From assembly GCF_009674765.1 (NCBI RefSeq), contig NZ_WKKF01000001.1, positions 930,001 to 994,000 of the forward strand: a stretch of 64,000 nt of DNA, given 5' to 3'. Below the pieces are notes generated by a model, which was not told the origin of the DNA, searched no databases, and saw only the letters and a list, made by a program, of their open reading frames with translations. Shown piece after piece: positions 1-8,722 of this stretch (positions are counted from its first letter, which is position 1; each line of letters opens with the position of its first letter). Source of the DNA: Metabacillus idriensis (GTDB lineage Bacteria; Bacillota; Bacilli; Bacillales; Bacillaceae). A program made the translations under genes and the position numbers.

Positions 1-77
1 TTATTGCAATGACAATTATTTTATCTGGGGATTACATTTATCTGAAAGACTATATAAGAGGGGTGCTTCAATCATGA
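1..77 (+). CDS. sigI: RNA polymerase sigma-I factor, C-terminal end (partial)
   Basis: An open frame enters from the left edge and ends in TGA at 75-77. It encodes only the last 24 residues, ending in YIRGVLQS. The stop overlaps the rsgI start in an ATGA junction, the arrangement expected for the sigI-rsgI operon. SigI is the heat-responsive sigma factor held inactive by the membrane protein RsgI. The identification rests mainly on the downstream rsgI and this coupling, because so little of the protein is in the window. Confidence 0.75.
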   Translation, partial: IAMTIILSGDYIYLKDYIRGVLQS

Positions 78-1246
78 AAAAAGGGATCGTCGTTGATCGA
101 AATGATGATTACGTTACATTACTTACCCCCGATGGACAATTTTTGAAAGCAAACAAACAAAAACGTTCATACGAGCTGGGTGAGGAAATTACTTTTTTTC
201 AACTTTCAGATACAAGCGAAAGGGCAAAGTCATTAAGCATCTTTAATTTGCACGGAATAAGAAACGGGTTATTGACAGTTATGGCTATTATTCTTCTTTT
301 TTTTACAGTGCTGCCCGTTTTTAAAGATGACAAAGTGTATGCTTACATGACAATTGATATCAATCCAAGCTTTGAACTAAGATTGAATGAAAAGCTTCAG
401 GTCGTGCAGATCGAGCCGATGAATGAAGATGGGAAAAAAATGCTTGGTGATATAAAAGACTGGAAAAACAGAAAAATCTCAGACGTTTTTACCAAAATTG
501 TCGACAAAAGCAAAGATTTAGGCTATTTAAAGGGCGGTAAAGAAATATTTATTACAACGGTGACCACAGATAACAAACATGAATCTGCCAAAAAGAAAAT
601 GCTTGCGGATGTTGATGAACTGAAACACTCATATGAAAGCGAAAATGTGAAAGTCAGTGCAGTTGAGGCGGATGTTGAGACTAGAAAAAAAGCGTCAGAT
701 CAAGGCATTTCAACCGGCAAGTATATGCAATTAAACCCCAAACCTGCCAAACAGCCTGCAGAAACTCCTCCTTCAAAAGAAAATAAGGGCGAGAAAGAAG
801 AAGGAAAGCAAGAGACACCTATTCATTCAGATGAAGAAGAAACCAGCAAGGAAACGCCTCCAGCCTTGAAGCCTCCTGCGGAAGAGACAGAAAAACAAGC
901 GCCTCCTGAAAAACCGGCAAAAAGAGAAAAGCCTGAAATAAAAGAGGAAGAGCTGAAAGAGACGATTCCGGAGAAGAAAAAAGTCATTCCTGAGCCGCCT
1001 CAAGATAAAGTATCGATAAAAGATACAGATAAAGAAGCTGAGAAAGCAAAAAAAGAAGCAGAGAAAAAGCGGCGTGAAAACGAAAAGGGCAAATGGCAGC
1101 GTGAAGACAGAGATGACGATGAAGATGATGACGACGATAGAGATGAAGATAGAAGAGAAAAAAATTGGGGCAAGTATCAAGATGATCGAGACAGAGATGA
1201 TGATGACGATGAAGACGACGAGGGGTCAAGATCTGATCGTGATTAA
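74..1246 (+). CDS. rsgI: Anti-sigma-I factor RsgI
   Basis: This is a single-pass membrane anti-sigma factor that sequesters SigI on its cytoplasmic side. Residues 1-55 form the RsgI N-terminal domain, and residues about 66-83 form a hydrophobic transmembrane helix. Residues about 88-205 form the conserved extracellular RsgI middle domain, beginning YAYMTIDINPSFEL. From about residue 220 the protein is a long disordered tail, first Pro/Glu/Lys-rich and then almost pure Asp/Glu/Arg. The length of 390 aa is close to the B. subtilis protein. The start overlaps the sigI stop, so the two are translationally coupled. Unlike clostridial RsgI proteins, there is no carbohydrate-binding module in the tail. 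Confidence 0.93.
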   Translation: MKKGIVVDRNDDYVTLLTPDGQFLKANKQKRSYELGEEITFFQLSDTSERAKSLSIFNLHGIRNGLLTVMAIILLFFTVLPVFKDDKVYAYMTIDINPSFELRLNEKLQVVQIEPMNEDGKKMLGDIKDWKNRKISDVFTKIVDKSKDLGYLKGGKEIFITTVTTDNKHESAKKKMLADVDELKHSYESENVKVSAVEADVETRKKASDQGISTGKYMQLNPKPAKQPAETPPSKENKGEKEEGKQETPIHSDEEETSKETPPALKPPAEETEKQAPPEKPAKREKPEIKEEELKETIPEKKKVIPEPPQDKVSIKDTDKEAEKAKKEAEKKRRENEKGKWQREDRDDDEDDDDDRDEDRREKNWGKYQDDRDRDDDDDEDDEGSRSDRD

Positions 1247-1251
1247 TTCAT

Positions 1252-1292
1252 AAAGTGCCAAAAAGAATGATTAGAGCGGATTGGCGCTTTTT
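1252..1292 (+). terminator. Intrinsic terminator after rsgI
   Basis: AAAGTGCCAA at 1252-1261 pairs with TTGGCGCTTT at 1281-1290 (one G-U pair), and T residues follow. It lies directly after the rsgI stop. Confidence 0.6.
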
Positions 1293-1318
1293 AGTTTTTA
1301 CATAGCTTGTAATAGGAG

Positions 1319-1347
1319 AACCGCCGGGTGCATGCACCCGGCGGTTT
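1319..1347. terminator. Perfect GC-rich hairpin between convergent rsgI and sspD
   Basis: AACCGCCGGGTGCA is followed immediately by its exact reverse complement. A five-T run follows on the plus strand, while the minus-strand side has only two Ts. It sits 9 bases from the stop of the minus-strand SASP gene, so it probably terminates both convergent transcripts. Confidence 0.7.
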
Positions 1348-1355
1348 TTGCCATG

Positions 1356-1562
1356 TTATTCAGTTTTAGAAGGTTGTCCGCCAAGTCCTGCTTGTGCTTG
1401 AGCGACTAAGCGTTTTGTGATTTCTCCGCCAACAGATCCGTTAGAGCGTGCTGCTGTATCAGATCCAAGAGTTACTCCAAATTCCTGAGCAATTTCATAT
1501 TTAATTTGATCCAGTGCCTGTTCAATTCCTGGAACAAGTAATTTGTTGCTGCTGCGTGCCAT
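1356..1562 (-). CDS. sspD: Alpha/beta-type small acid-soluble spore protein
   Basis: This 68-residue protein is made in the forespore, where this family coats and protects DNA. It begins [12 protein letters not shown]. It contains the germination-protease cleavage motif EIAQEFGV and the conserved C-terminal block [13 protein letters not shown], both hallmarks of the family. An in-frame TTG nine bases upstream lies inside the ribosome binding site, so the ATG at 1562 (GGAG 8 bases upstream) is the better start. The position next to rsgI and close to ykrK-htpX matches sspD of B. subtilis. The family is certain; the paralogue symbol comes from synteny. Confidence 0.9.
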   Translation of the reverse strand: MARSSNKLLVPGIEQALDQIKYEIAQEFGVTLGSDTAARSNGSVGGEITKRLVAQAQAGLGGQPSKTE

Positions 1563-1611
1563 TGTTTTCAACTCCTTTTTATTAAGTGATGCAGCCCTTA
1601 TTGGCTGTTCC

Positions 1612-1642
1612 TATAGTGTTGATTTCAGCAGAAAAAATATAC
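1612..1642 (-). promoter_or_regulatory. Candidate sigma-G promoter of sspD
   Basis: On the minus strand GTATA (1642-1638) and CACTATA (1618-1612) resemble the sigma-G -35 (GHATR) and -10 (CATWHTA, one mismatch). The spacer is 19, slightly longer than usual. It lies about 50 bases upstream of the SASP start. Confidence 0.35.
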
Positions 1643-1738
1643 TGGCAATTGTCACCGTACATCAGCATGAATAGGTGCTGAATGAAAGTGATGGAATAAC
1701 AAAAACTACCTTCACATACTAAAGGAGGCGGTGAAGAG

Positions 1739-2935
1739 ATGGATATCCGAAGCGGCACGTTTTTCTGGCCTGAAACACTGGCTGCTAAGCCTTTTCCAGC
1801 CTTGGAGGAGGATATCAGCTGTGACGTCCTAATCATCGGAGGCGGCGAGTCTGGTGCCCACTGTGCTTATTTTTTAAGTGAAACAGAAATGGACGTCGTA
1901 TTGGTTGAAAAGGATCGGGCCGGCAGCGGAAGTTCGAGTGCAAATACCGGACTGCTGCAATATTCGAATGATAAAATGCTGACAGCCTGCGCAAACTCCT
2001 TTGGCGAGGAAAAAGCGGTGAGGCATTACCGGCTTTGTGAACAGGCATTACGAGGATTAGAAAAGCTGGTTCCGTCCCTGTCTATCAATCCTGATTTTAA
2101 AATAAGAGAGAGTCTGTATTATGCAACTGATGAGGCAGATAAAGAAACCTTAAGGAAGGAATATAACATGCTGAAAAAGCATTCCTTTCAGGCAGAGTGG
2201 CTGACTGCTTCTGATATCGAAAGAATGTATGGATTTAAAAAAACGGCAGGAATCCTCTCGGGAGGTGACGCAGAAGTGAATCCTTATAAGCTTGTGACTT
2301 CACTTATTGGTGCAGCTGAAGCAAATGGTGTGCGTATTTTTGAAAAGACCGAGGTAAACGGGAGGAAATTTGAGCATGGTTATGTGATGATGTATACAGC
2401 AGGCGGGGCATGCATTAAAGCGAAGAAGGTCATCATGGCAGCCGGGTACAAAAATCAGGAAATCAGGCGCGAACACAATGCTGTTTTGTCCAGTTCATAT
2501 GCAATTGCTACAAATAGACTGACCAAGAACGAAATCTGGTACGGGCAAACCCTTATATGGGAAACAGCAAGGCCTTATTTATACATGAGAACGACCGCAG
2601 ATAATCGTATTATCGCCGGAGGATTAGATGAACCATCAATAGATGCTGAGAAAATAAATTCGAAGCTGGTCCACAAAAGAGATCAGCTCCTGCTTGAAGT
2701 GAAAAAGCTTTTCCCTGAACTGAAGCTTGAAGCGGAATACTTCTGGGGAGCCGTATTTGGAAGCATTCATGATGGGCTTCCAATGATAAAAGAATACCCT
2801 GAATTGCCGCACTGCCTGTTTTTGCTTGGCTATGGCGGGAACGGGACCATCTGCAGCTACGTGCTTGCAAGCCTCATCCGGGACCATTTAACAGGTAATC
2901 AGAACGATGACCTTCAAATATATATGGAGAGGTAA
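1739..2935 (+). CDS. FAD-dependent oxidoreductase, DAO family
   Basis: This is a soluble flavoprotein of the D-amino-acid-oxidase/glycine-oxidase-like fold; its substrate is unknown. Residues 28-46 form the FAD-binding beta-alpha-beta unit with the dinucleotide motif GGGESG (family consensus GxGxxG), followed by an acidic VEKD at the end of strand 2. The C-terminal segment GLPMIKEYPELPHC and the glycine-rich GYGGNGT are typical of the FAD-binding C-terminal part of DAO proteins. The start has a GGAGG upstream, at somewhat long spacing. The gene converges on ykrK with a gap of only 2 bases and no room for a terminator. Confidence 0.8.
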   Translation: MDIRSGTFFWPETLAAKPFPALEEDISCDVLIIGGGESGAHCAYFLSETEMDVVLVEKDRAGSGSSSANTGLLQYSNDKMLTACANSFGEEKAVRHYRLCEQALRGLEKLVPSLSINPDFKIRESLYYATDEADKETLRKEYNMLKKHSFQAEWLTASDIERMYGFKKTAGILSGGDAEVNPYKLVTSLIGAAEANGVRIFEKTEVNGRKFEHGYVMMYTAGGACIKAKKVIMAAGYKNQEIRREHNAVLSSSYAIATNRLTKNEIWYGQTLIWETARPYLYMRTTADNRIIAGGLDEPSIDAEKINSKLVHKRDQLLLEVKKLFPELKLEAEYFWGAVFGSIHDGLPMIKEYPELPHCLFLLGYGGNGTICSYVLASLIRDHLTGNQNDDLQIYMER

Positions 2936-2937
2936 TC

Positions 2938-3627
2938 TTATTTTTTTTCGAGATGCTGCTGAAGAAACCGTTCGGTTCTTCTTTGAAGATAAGAGGCAAT
3001 TACGGAAAGAACGGTAACCGTTAAAATGTTCTTTACCTGGATCCATAATTCATTTGAAATATCATGAAAAAGATCCCTGGAAGCCTCGATCTTGTTTAAG
3101 ATTTCTTCCTCCATTTCGTGCTCTGATAAGGAGAAAACCGTAATGGATTCCATTCTTTCGAGAATTTCTCCATATGCAGCGTAATAGGTTAAGGGAGAGA
3201 TTAAGTCATCGCTGCGGTCTGATAATGTATTAAACAAGCTCATTAATAATTGCCTGATTGTATCAAAATCAAAAACCGATTTTAAATCTCTGACAATCAG
3301 CAGAATGGCAGCTTGTTCAATTGAATACTTCTTGCCGAGTTCCGGCGGACCGATCAGTTCCTTTATGTCACGCTTTATCCAGTTTTGAATGGAGGTTGAC
3401 TTCAGCGACGTTAATTCGCACAGCTGTGCAAGAGCGACGATTTCATTTGTCGACAGGCCCCTTGGGAGTGGTTTGTGATTTTTAATAATATCAGGCAGTG
3501 CGTTTTCCGGGCCGTCGTGACCGAAGCCTAATTGGTTAAGCAATTCAAGCGGGGTTTGTCCGCTTTCTCCTTTTAAAGCAAGCAGCAGCCTTGCCATATC
3601 AGATCGCTTTAACTGAATCGTTTTCAT
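2938..3627 (-). CDS. ykrK: DUF1836 protein YkrK, probable repressor of htpX
   Basis: This 229-residue protein belongs to the DUF1836 family. Its N-terminal half contains a MerR-like helix-turn-helix stretch (about residues 75-115: SIQNWIKRDIKEL then KYSIEQAAILL). A hydrophobic C-terminal segment (about 195-215) could be a membrane helix or buried helix. In B. subtilis YkrK is known to repress htpX, which is the divergent neighbour here, so the same role is inferred. Its RBS, GAGGTG, lies 3 bases before ATG. Dyad symmetries in the shared intergenic region are listed separately. Confidence 0.8.
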   Translation of the reverse strand: MKTIQLKRSDMARLLLALKGESGQTPLELLNQLGFGHDGPENALPDIIKNHKPLPRGLSTNEIVALAQLCELTSLKSTSIQNWIKRDIKELIGPPELGKKYSIEQAAILLIVRDLKSVFDFDTIRQLLMSLFNTLSDRSDDLISPLTYYAAYGEILERMESITVFSLSEHEMEEEILNKIEASRDLFHDISNELWIQVKNILTVTVLSVIASYLQRRTERFLQQHLEKK

Positions 3628-3699
3628 CTCACACCTCTTTTCTGATGTAATAGCCCTTTGAAAGGGCCGCTTTTCCTGAGTTTACCAAAATGTTTTTAT

Positions 3700-3729
3700 T
3701 TGCTTTATATCATGTATTTTAATTATAAT
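3700..3729 (+). promoter_or_regulatory. Candidate sigma-A promoter of htpX
   Basis: TTGCTT at 3700-3705 and a perfect TATAAT at 3724-3729 are separated by 18 bases. The -10 lies inside the octamer ATTATAAT (3722-3729), which recurs 11 bases downstream (3733-3740). Confidence 0.55.
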
Positions 3730-3743
3730 ATGATTATAATACA

Positions 3744-3757
3744 AGTTCACTTGAACT
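3744..3757 (+). promoter_or_regulatory. Candidate operator of htpX (YkrK site?)
   Basis: AGTTCA-CT-TGAACT is a perfect 6-base inverted repeat lying just downstream of the predicted transcription start and before the htpX RBS. A repressor bound here would block htpX initiation or early elongation. The assignment to YkrK is inferred from gene adjacency. Confidence 0.45.
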
Positions 3758-3777
3758 CAAAATGGTGGAGGTGCAAG

Positions 3778-4656
3778 ATGGCTAAACGGATTTTCCTCTT
3801 TATTTTAACAAATATTCTTGTGCTCATTACGATAGGGGCAGTCCTTTCCCTGTTAGGAGTTGGCTCATATGTGACGGCTTCAGGTGGAATCGATCTCATA
3901 AGCCTGCTTGTGTTTAGTGCAGTCGTCGGTTTTACCGGGTCATTTATTTCTCTCATGATGTCTAAATGGATGGCAAAAATGATGATGGGCGTGAAGGTGT
4001 TAAAACCTGATCAATCATTATCTGACTATGAAAGAAATCTTGTAGACCGTGTATACAGATTATCGAGAGCTGCCGGTATTACGAAAATGCCGGAAGTAGG
4101 GATCTATCAATCGCGCGAGGTAAATGCTTTCGCAACAGGTCCATCTAAAAACAATTCGCTTGTGGCTGTATCTACTGGCCTGCTTGAGGAAATGGATGAT
4201 GCAGCGGTTGAAGGTGTGCTCGCCCACGAGGTAGCGCATATCTCAAACGGTGACATGGTGACAATGACATTGCTTCAAGGTGTTGTCAATACATTTGTTG
4301 TCTTCCTTGCCAGAATTGCAGCATGGATCGCATCCAGATTTGTCAGAGAAGATATGGCGCCAATTGTTCATTTTATTGCGATTTTGATTTTCCAGCTGCT
4401 GTTTTCTATCCTTGGCAGCCTTGTGGTCTTTGCTTATTCCCGCCACCGCGAATTCCATGCCGACAACGGCGGAGCGGATCTTGCGGGAAAAGACAAAATG
4501 GTTCATGCGCTGCGCACCCTTAAAGGATACACACAGCGGATCAACAACGAGCAATCGTCTGTTGCCACGCTTAAGATCAGCGGGAAGCGCGGGCTTGCTC
4601 TCTTTTCAACACATCCTGACTTAGATGAGAGAATTCGCCGTTTAGAAGCGAAATAA
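3778..4656 (+). CDS. htpX: Membrane zinc metalloprotease HtpX
   Basis: This M48-family membrane protease takes part in quality control of damaged membrane proteins. It is 292 aa, the usual size. Two N-terminal membrane helices (about 5-25 and 37-57) are followed by the zinc motif HEVAH (H150, H154). Further membrane segments follow at about 165-185 and 200-225, then the third-ligand region with REFHAD. The true start is ATG 3778 behind GGAGG; in-frame codons further upstream lie in the promoter. It is likely controlled by the divergent YkrK. Confidence 0.95.
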   Translation: MAKRIFLFILTNILVLITIGAVLSLLGVGSYVTASGGIDLISLLVFSAVVGFTGSFISLMMSKWMAKMMMGVKVLKPDQSLSDYERNLVDRVYRLSRAAGITKMPEVGIYQSREVNAFATGPSKNNSLVAVSTGLLEEMDDAAVEGVLAHEVAHISNGDMVTMTLLQGVVNTFVVFLARIAAWIASRFVREDMAPIVHFIAILIFQLLFSILGSLVVFAYSRHREFHADNGGADLAGKDKMVHALRTLKGYTQRINNEQSSVATLKISGKRGLALFSTHPDLDERIRRLEAK

Positions 4657-4667
4657 ACAGGGAAAAG

Positions 4668-4698
4668 CAGATGGGACTAAGATCTCATCTGTTTTTTT
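4668..4698 (+). terminator. Intrinsic terminator after htpX
   Basis: CAGATG ... CATCTG hairpin with additional inner pairs, followed by seven Ts. Confidence 0.85.
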
Positions 4699-4896
4699 GT
4701 GTTCGAATTACTATGCCTAGTAATAGTGATTCAAAGCGGATGTATGTTTTTTTCGCTTCATGTTGAAAATGGAACATAGGCCTGGTATGAAATCTTTCTT
4801 TTGGGAATTTCCAAATACCCCTTTTCATCTGCTCTGCTTTTCATTATGATAGAGACCATGCAGTTAACCCCATTATTTAAGGAATGAACATAAAAA

Positions 4897-6243
4897 ATGA
4901 AACGATTTAAATTATTCTTGCAGAAATTAACTCCGTTTCAGCTGATAGCAGCCTATTACATTATCGCAGTCAGTGTTTCGGTTGCTTTATTGAGCATGCC
5001 TGTTGCCCATCAGCCAGGGGTGGACTGGGGGTTTATGGACGGTCTTTTTACAGCGGTAAGCGCAGTAAGCGTGACTGGTTTAAGTGTTGTTAATATATCG
5101 GATACCTTAACCGTACCAGGCATTTTTATCCTTATGTTTGTTCTTCAATTCGGCGGAATTGGAGTCATGACGCTCGGTACCTTTGTCTGGCTGATTGTGG
5201 GAAAACGAATCGGCCTTAGAGAGAGACGGTTGATCATGGCTGATCAAAATCAATATGCTTTGTCTGGCATTGTGAATTTGATGAAGCAAATTTTGCTTTT
5301 GATCCTGATTATTGAGTTCAGCGGAGGCATGGTCCTCGGCACTTATTTTCTGAAATACTATCCGACATGGCAGGAAGCTTTCCTGCACGGCTTTTTTAAC
5401 TCTGTCAGTGCAACCACCAACGGCGGGTTTGACATTACGGGTGCTTCGATGATTCCCTATTCACATGATTACTTCATTCAATTTGTCATCATCCTATTAA
5501 TAACACTAGGTGCCATTGGCTTCCCGGTTTTAATAGAAGTGAAAACCTTTCTGTTCAGCAAAAAAGGGAAATACCGTTTTACCCTCTTTACGAAACTTAC
5601 GACGGTTACATATGCGCTGCTCGTTATTGGCGGCACGATTATGATCGCATTGCTCGAATTTCAATTTTTTTTCCTGGATAAATCATGGCATGAGACCTTT
5701 TTCTACTCGCTGTTTCAGTCAACCGCAACGAGAAGCGGCGGGCTCGCAACCATGGATGTCAGCCTGTTTTCTGAAGCAACACTGCTGATTTTATGTGCCC
5801 TGATGTTTATCGGTGCCTCCCCGAGCTCAGTCGGCGGAGGAATCCGGACTACGACATTCGCGCTTAATTTACTGGCGCTTTATCACTTTGCAAAAGGGAA
5901 CAAGACAATCAAAATCTTTAAAAGAGAACTGCACGAAGACGATGTTAAAAAATCACTGGTGGTTACCTTGATGGCTTTCGTTCTTTGTTTCACATCTGTC
6001 TTTATTTTATCCATTACTGAAAGGTTTACCTTCATCGAGATCCTGTTTGAAGTTTGCTCTGCATTCGGAACAACGGGGCTTTCGATGGGGATTACACCTG
6101 ATTTGAGCATCATCGGAAAATGCATCATTATGGTCCTCATGTTTATCGGCCGGATCGGAATTGTTACCTTTATCTACATTATCGGTTCAAAAGAAGTCAA
6201 ACCAAATTATCATTATCCAAAGGAACGAGTCATTATCGGATAA
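4897..6243 (+). CDS. ktrD: Ktr-type potassium transporter subunit, KtrD/KtrB family
   Basis: This is the ion-translocating membrane subunit of a K+/Na+ uptake system that works with a cytoplasmic RCK subunit (KtrC/KtrA, not in this window). Four M1-P-M2 repeats are visible through their selectivity-filter loops: VSVTGLSV, ATTNGGFD, ATRSGGLA and FGTTGLSM, each with the critical glycine. The length of 448 aa fits KtrB/KtrD. The position after htpX matches ktrD (ykrM) of B. subtilis, which is why D is preferred over B. The RBS is weak (AAGGAATG, long spacing). No RCK gene is adjacent, as in B. subtilis. Confidence 0.9.
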   Translation: MKRFKLFLQKLTPFQLIAAYYIIAVSVSVALLSMPVAHQPGVDWGFMDGLFTAVSAVSVTGLSVVNISDTLTVPGIFILMFVLQFGGIGVMTLGTFVWLIVGKRIGLRERRLIMADQNQYALSGIVNLMKQILLLILIIEFSGGMVLGTYFLKYYPTWQEAFLHGFFNSVSATTNGGFDITGASMIPYSHDYFIQFVIILLITLGAIGFPVLIEVKTFLFSKKGKYRFTLFTKLTTVTYALLVIGGTIMIALLEFQFFFLDKSWHETFFYSLFQSTATRSGGLATMDVSLFSEATLLILCALMFIGASPSSVGGGIRTTTFALNLLALYHFAKGNKTIKIFKRELHEDDVKKSLVVTLMAFVLCFTSVFILSITERFTFIEILFEVCSAFGTTGLSMGITPDLSIIGKCIIMVLMFIGRIGIVTFIYIIGSKEVKPNYHYPKERVIIG

Positions 6244-6248
6244 TTAGC

Positions 6249-6280
6249 AGCAGCGGGCGTTTGTTTGCGCCTGCTTTTTT
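6249..6280 (+). terminator. Intrinsic terminator after ktrD
   Basis: A GCAG...GCG stem pairs with CGCCTGC with a small bulge, followed by six Ts. Confidence 0.7.
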
Positions 6281-6301
6281 ATGGGATAAGAAAGTATTAT
6301 G

Positions 6302-6411
6302 TTTTGCGCTTTGATGTCTAGCTCCATCGCCCAACTCCTCGGCCAGAACGGTTCCGCCAGTAAAGGCAAAAAGCGCCTTTACTGGCAGATCCTTATCTGT
6401 CTGCCTGCGCT
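6302..6411. repeat. Dispersed palindromic repeat family A, copy 1 (3'-truncated)
   Basis: It contains the family core TTTGCGCTT..GATGTCTAGC and CTCCTCGGCCAGAACG. The inner hairpin is CCAGTAAAGGC / GCGCCTTTACTGG. It ends in TATCTGTCTGCCTGCGCT but lacks the terminal GGGCG..TTGCGCTTTTCTTA seen in most other copies. Confidence 0.75.
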
Positions 6412-6505
6412 ATCCTTATGGTTTCAAGGATGTGCACCATTCAGGAAAATAATCCCTTGTCTATGCTATACTTAATGTATCAACAAACGGGAGAGATCAG
6501 ATATT

Positions 6506-8518
6506 GTGAAGAAAAGTCCTATACTCGCTGCAATTGTACTGCTGCTTATCGTTTTAGGCGGCTGTTCAAAAGGGCCGTCACCTGAAGAGAGATTTCAGGA
6601 ATATGTCAGCCTGTGGAACAAGCAAAAATTTAACGAGATGTACGATTTCTTATCAGCAGACGCAAAAAGCAAAATGACCGAAAAAGAGTTTACAGACCGG
6701 TATAAAAAAATCTATGAATCCATTGAAGTCAGCAATTTGAATGTTACATATGCCAAACCGGAAGAGGATGCAGACAGGGGAGATGAGAAAAAAGCTTCTC
6801 TGCCATATGCATTAAAAATGGAGACAATTGCAGGTCCGGTGGGGTTTGAACAGGATGCTGTTTTTGTCCAGGAAGAAACGGATAAAGAAGAAAATTGGTT
6901 TTTAGCATGGAATCCAGCAATGATTTTTCCTCAGCTGAAGGAAGGGGATGCAGTCCGCGTTTCTGAACTAAAGCCGCTTCGGGGAAGTATTTTTGATAAA
7001 AACGGAAAAGGAATCGCCATACAGACAAAAGTTCCTGAAATTCAAGTTGTTCCCGGGCAGCTTGGCGATGAGCCTGAAAAGGTAAAAGCGGAAGCAGCTA
7101 AATTGCTGAATCTCACCGTCCAAGACATCGACGCGAAGCTCTCAGCCAACTGGGTCAAGCCTGATGTTTCTGTGCCAATTGTGAAAGTGGATCCTGCCAA
7201 TAAGGAGCTTCTTATAAAAATCACCTCACTGCCGGGCTTTCAAAAAGCAGATGTTAACAGCAGATATTATCCGCAGGGAGAAAGTTCTGCCCATCTGTCC
7301 GGATATGTCGGCAGCATAACAGCTGAGCAGCTTGAGAAGCTAAAGGATAAAGGCTATACAAGCACCTCGCAAATCGGAAAGACAGGCCTTGAATATGTGT
7401 ACGAGGAACGCCTGAGAGGAAAGACAGGCTACAGAATCTTTATTGAAGCTTCCAATGAGACGATTGCAGAAACGCCTGCTGAAAATGGGGAAGATATCAC
7501 AGTCACCATTGATGCCTCCCTGCAAAAGCATCTGTATGATCAGCTGAAAGGGGACTCAGGTACTGCTGTTGCTATCCACCCTAAAACAGGAGAAACCCTG
7601 GCGATGGTCAGCAGTCCATCCTATAATCCCAATGCCTTTGTTTTTGGAATGTCTAGCGAGGCTTACAAGATACTAGCTGAACATCCGCAAAAACCGCTCA
7701 GCGCGAAATTTAACAAAACCTTTTCACCTGGTTCAACATTTAAGCCTATTACGGCAGCTGTTGGGTTAAAGACCGGAAGCATTGATCCTGAAGCTGTTAA
7801 GAAAATTAATGGCCTGACATGGCAAAAAGGACCTGAGTGGGGCAAATATACAATTACGAGAGTTTCAGAAAAGTATTCATCTGTAAACTTAGAACGTGCA
7901 CTTGTCTCATCCGATAATATTTATTTTGCACAAGCAGCTTTAGCTATCGGACCTGAAGCCTTTAAAAAGGGCTTAGAGGAATTTGGATTCAGTGAAGATA
8001 TTGATTATGCATTTCCAATTGCAGCTTCATCCGTTTCAAATTCTGATTTAGCATCTAATGAAGTTCTGCTGGCAGACTCAGGCTACGGACAAGGGGAAGT
8101 GCTGATGAGCCCTATGCATCTTACAGCGGCCTATACCGTCTTTTTAAACGAGGGCAGCATGCTGAAGCCGTATCTGGAGAAAAAAGAACAGCCTGCACCT
8201 GAAATTTGGAAGGAAGGCATTATCAGCCCTGAGCAGAACTCGATTATTTTCTCTGATTTGGTCAAAGTTGTAGAAGATCCAAACGGAACAGCTCACAAGC
8301 CGAAATTGCCGAATATCAAGCTTGCCGGCAAAACAGGAACCGCGGAGCTGAAAACGACTAAGGAAGAGGTCGGGAAAGAAAATGGCTGGTTTGTCGGAAT
8401 GAACACTGAGAACCCTGAACTATTAATTACGATGATGATTGAGGACGTAAAAGACCGAGGAGGCAGTCATTACGTCGTTCCAAAGGTCAAAAATGTATTT
8501 TCAAGCTATCTGAAGTGA
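6506..8518 (+). CDS. pbpC: Penicillin-binding protein 3 type transpeptidase (MecA-like N-domain)
   Basis: This is a lipid-anchored class B PBP that cross-links peptidoglycan outside the membrane. Residues 1-21 form a lipoprotein signal peptide with lipobox LGGC. Residues about 27-145 form an NTF2-like MecA N-terminal domain (PEERFQEYVSLWNKQKF...). A dimerisation domain follows at about 155-320, and a transpeptidase domain fills the rest. Catalytic motifs are STFK (S410), SDN and KTGT. The 670-aa length matches B. subtilis PbpC/PBP3. The start is GTG with GGGAG at a rather long 12-base spacing. It is not at the B. subtilis pbpC locus, so synteny does not support the name; domain architecture does. 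Confidence 0.88.
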   Translation: MKKSPILAAIVLLLIVLGGCSKGPSPEERFQEYVSLWNKQKFNEMYDFLSADAKSKMTEKEFTDRYKKIYESIEVSNLNVTYAKPEEDADRGDEKKASLPYALKMETIAGPVGFEQDAVFVQEETDKEENWFLAWNPAMIFPQLKEGDAVRVSELKPLRGSIFDKNGKGIAIQTKVPEIQVVPGQLGDEPEKVKAEAAKLLNLTVQDIDAKLSANWVKPDVSVPIVKVDPANKELLIKITSLPGFQKADVNSRYYPQGESSAHLSGYVGSITAEQLEKLKDKGYTSTSQIGKTGLEYVYEERLRGKTGYRIFIEASNETIAETPAENGEDITVTIDASLQKHLYDQLKGDSGTAVAIHPKTGETLAMVSSPSYNPNAFVFGMSSEAYKILAEHPQKPLSAKFNKTFSPGSTFKPITAAVGLKTGSIDPEAVKKINGLTWQKGPEWGKYTITRVSEKYSSVNLERALVSSDNIYFAQAALAIGPEAFKKGLEEFGFSEDIDYAFPIAASSVSNSDLASNEVLLADSGYGQGEVLMSPMHLTAAYTVFLNEGSMLKPYLEKKEQPAPEIWKEGIISPEQNSIIFSDLVKVVEDPNGTAHKPKLPNIKLAGKTGTAELKTTKEEVGKENGWFVGMNTENPELLITMMIEDVKDRGGSHYVVPKVKNVFSSYLK

Positions 8519-8687
8519 ATGTAATATTAAATAGACTGTATGGTACCCTAAAGCGAGCAAAATAGGTGTTTTAGGTACTCAAAGAGCAGCTATTGTCACC
8601 AAAAACTGTAAAAATTCTGTTATTGGCGGTTCTGAAAAATACAGTTACGATTGTAAGTGATTTGCCTATAGTGAACCTCTCATATTG

Positions 8688-8722
8688 AAAAAAAGCTATT
8701 GCCAGCGGCAATAGCTTTTTTT
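8688..8722. terminator. Bidirectional terminator between pbpC and the LCP pseudogene
   Basis: AAAAAGCTATTGCC-AGC-GGCAATAGCTTTTTTT is a 12-pair hairpin with A/T runs on both sides, serving both convergent genes. Confidence 0.88.

Noticed and set aside
827-1229. Two minus-strand open frames inside rsgI
   Set aside because: They are antisense shadows of the low-complexity Asp/Glu/Lys tail, giving Leu/Phe/His-rich nonsense.
4700-4896. c-di-AMP (ydaO-type) riboswitch before ktrD
   Set aside because: The gap is too short and lacks the conserved aptamer blocks; no terminator hairpin precedes the gene.
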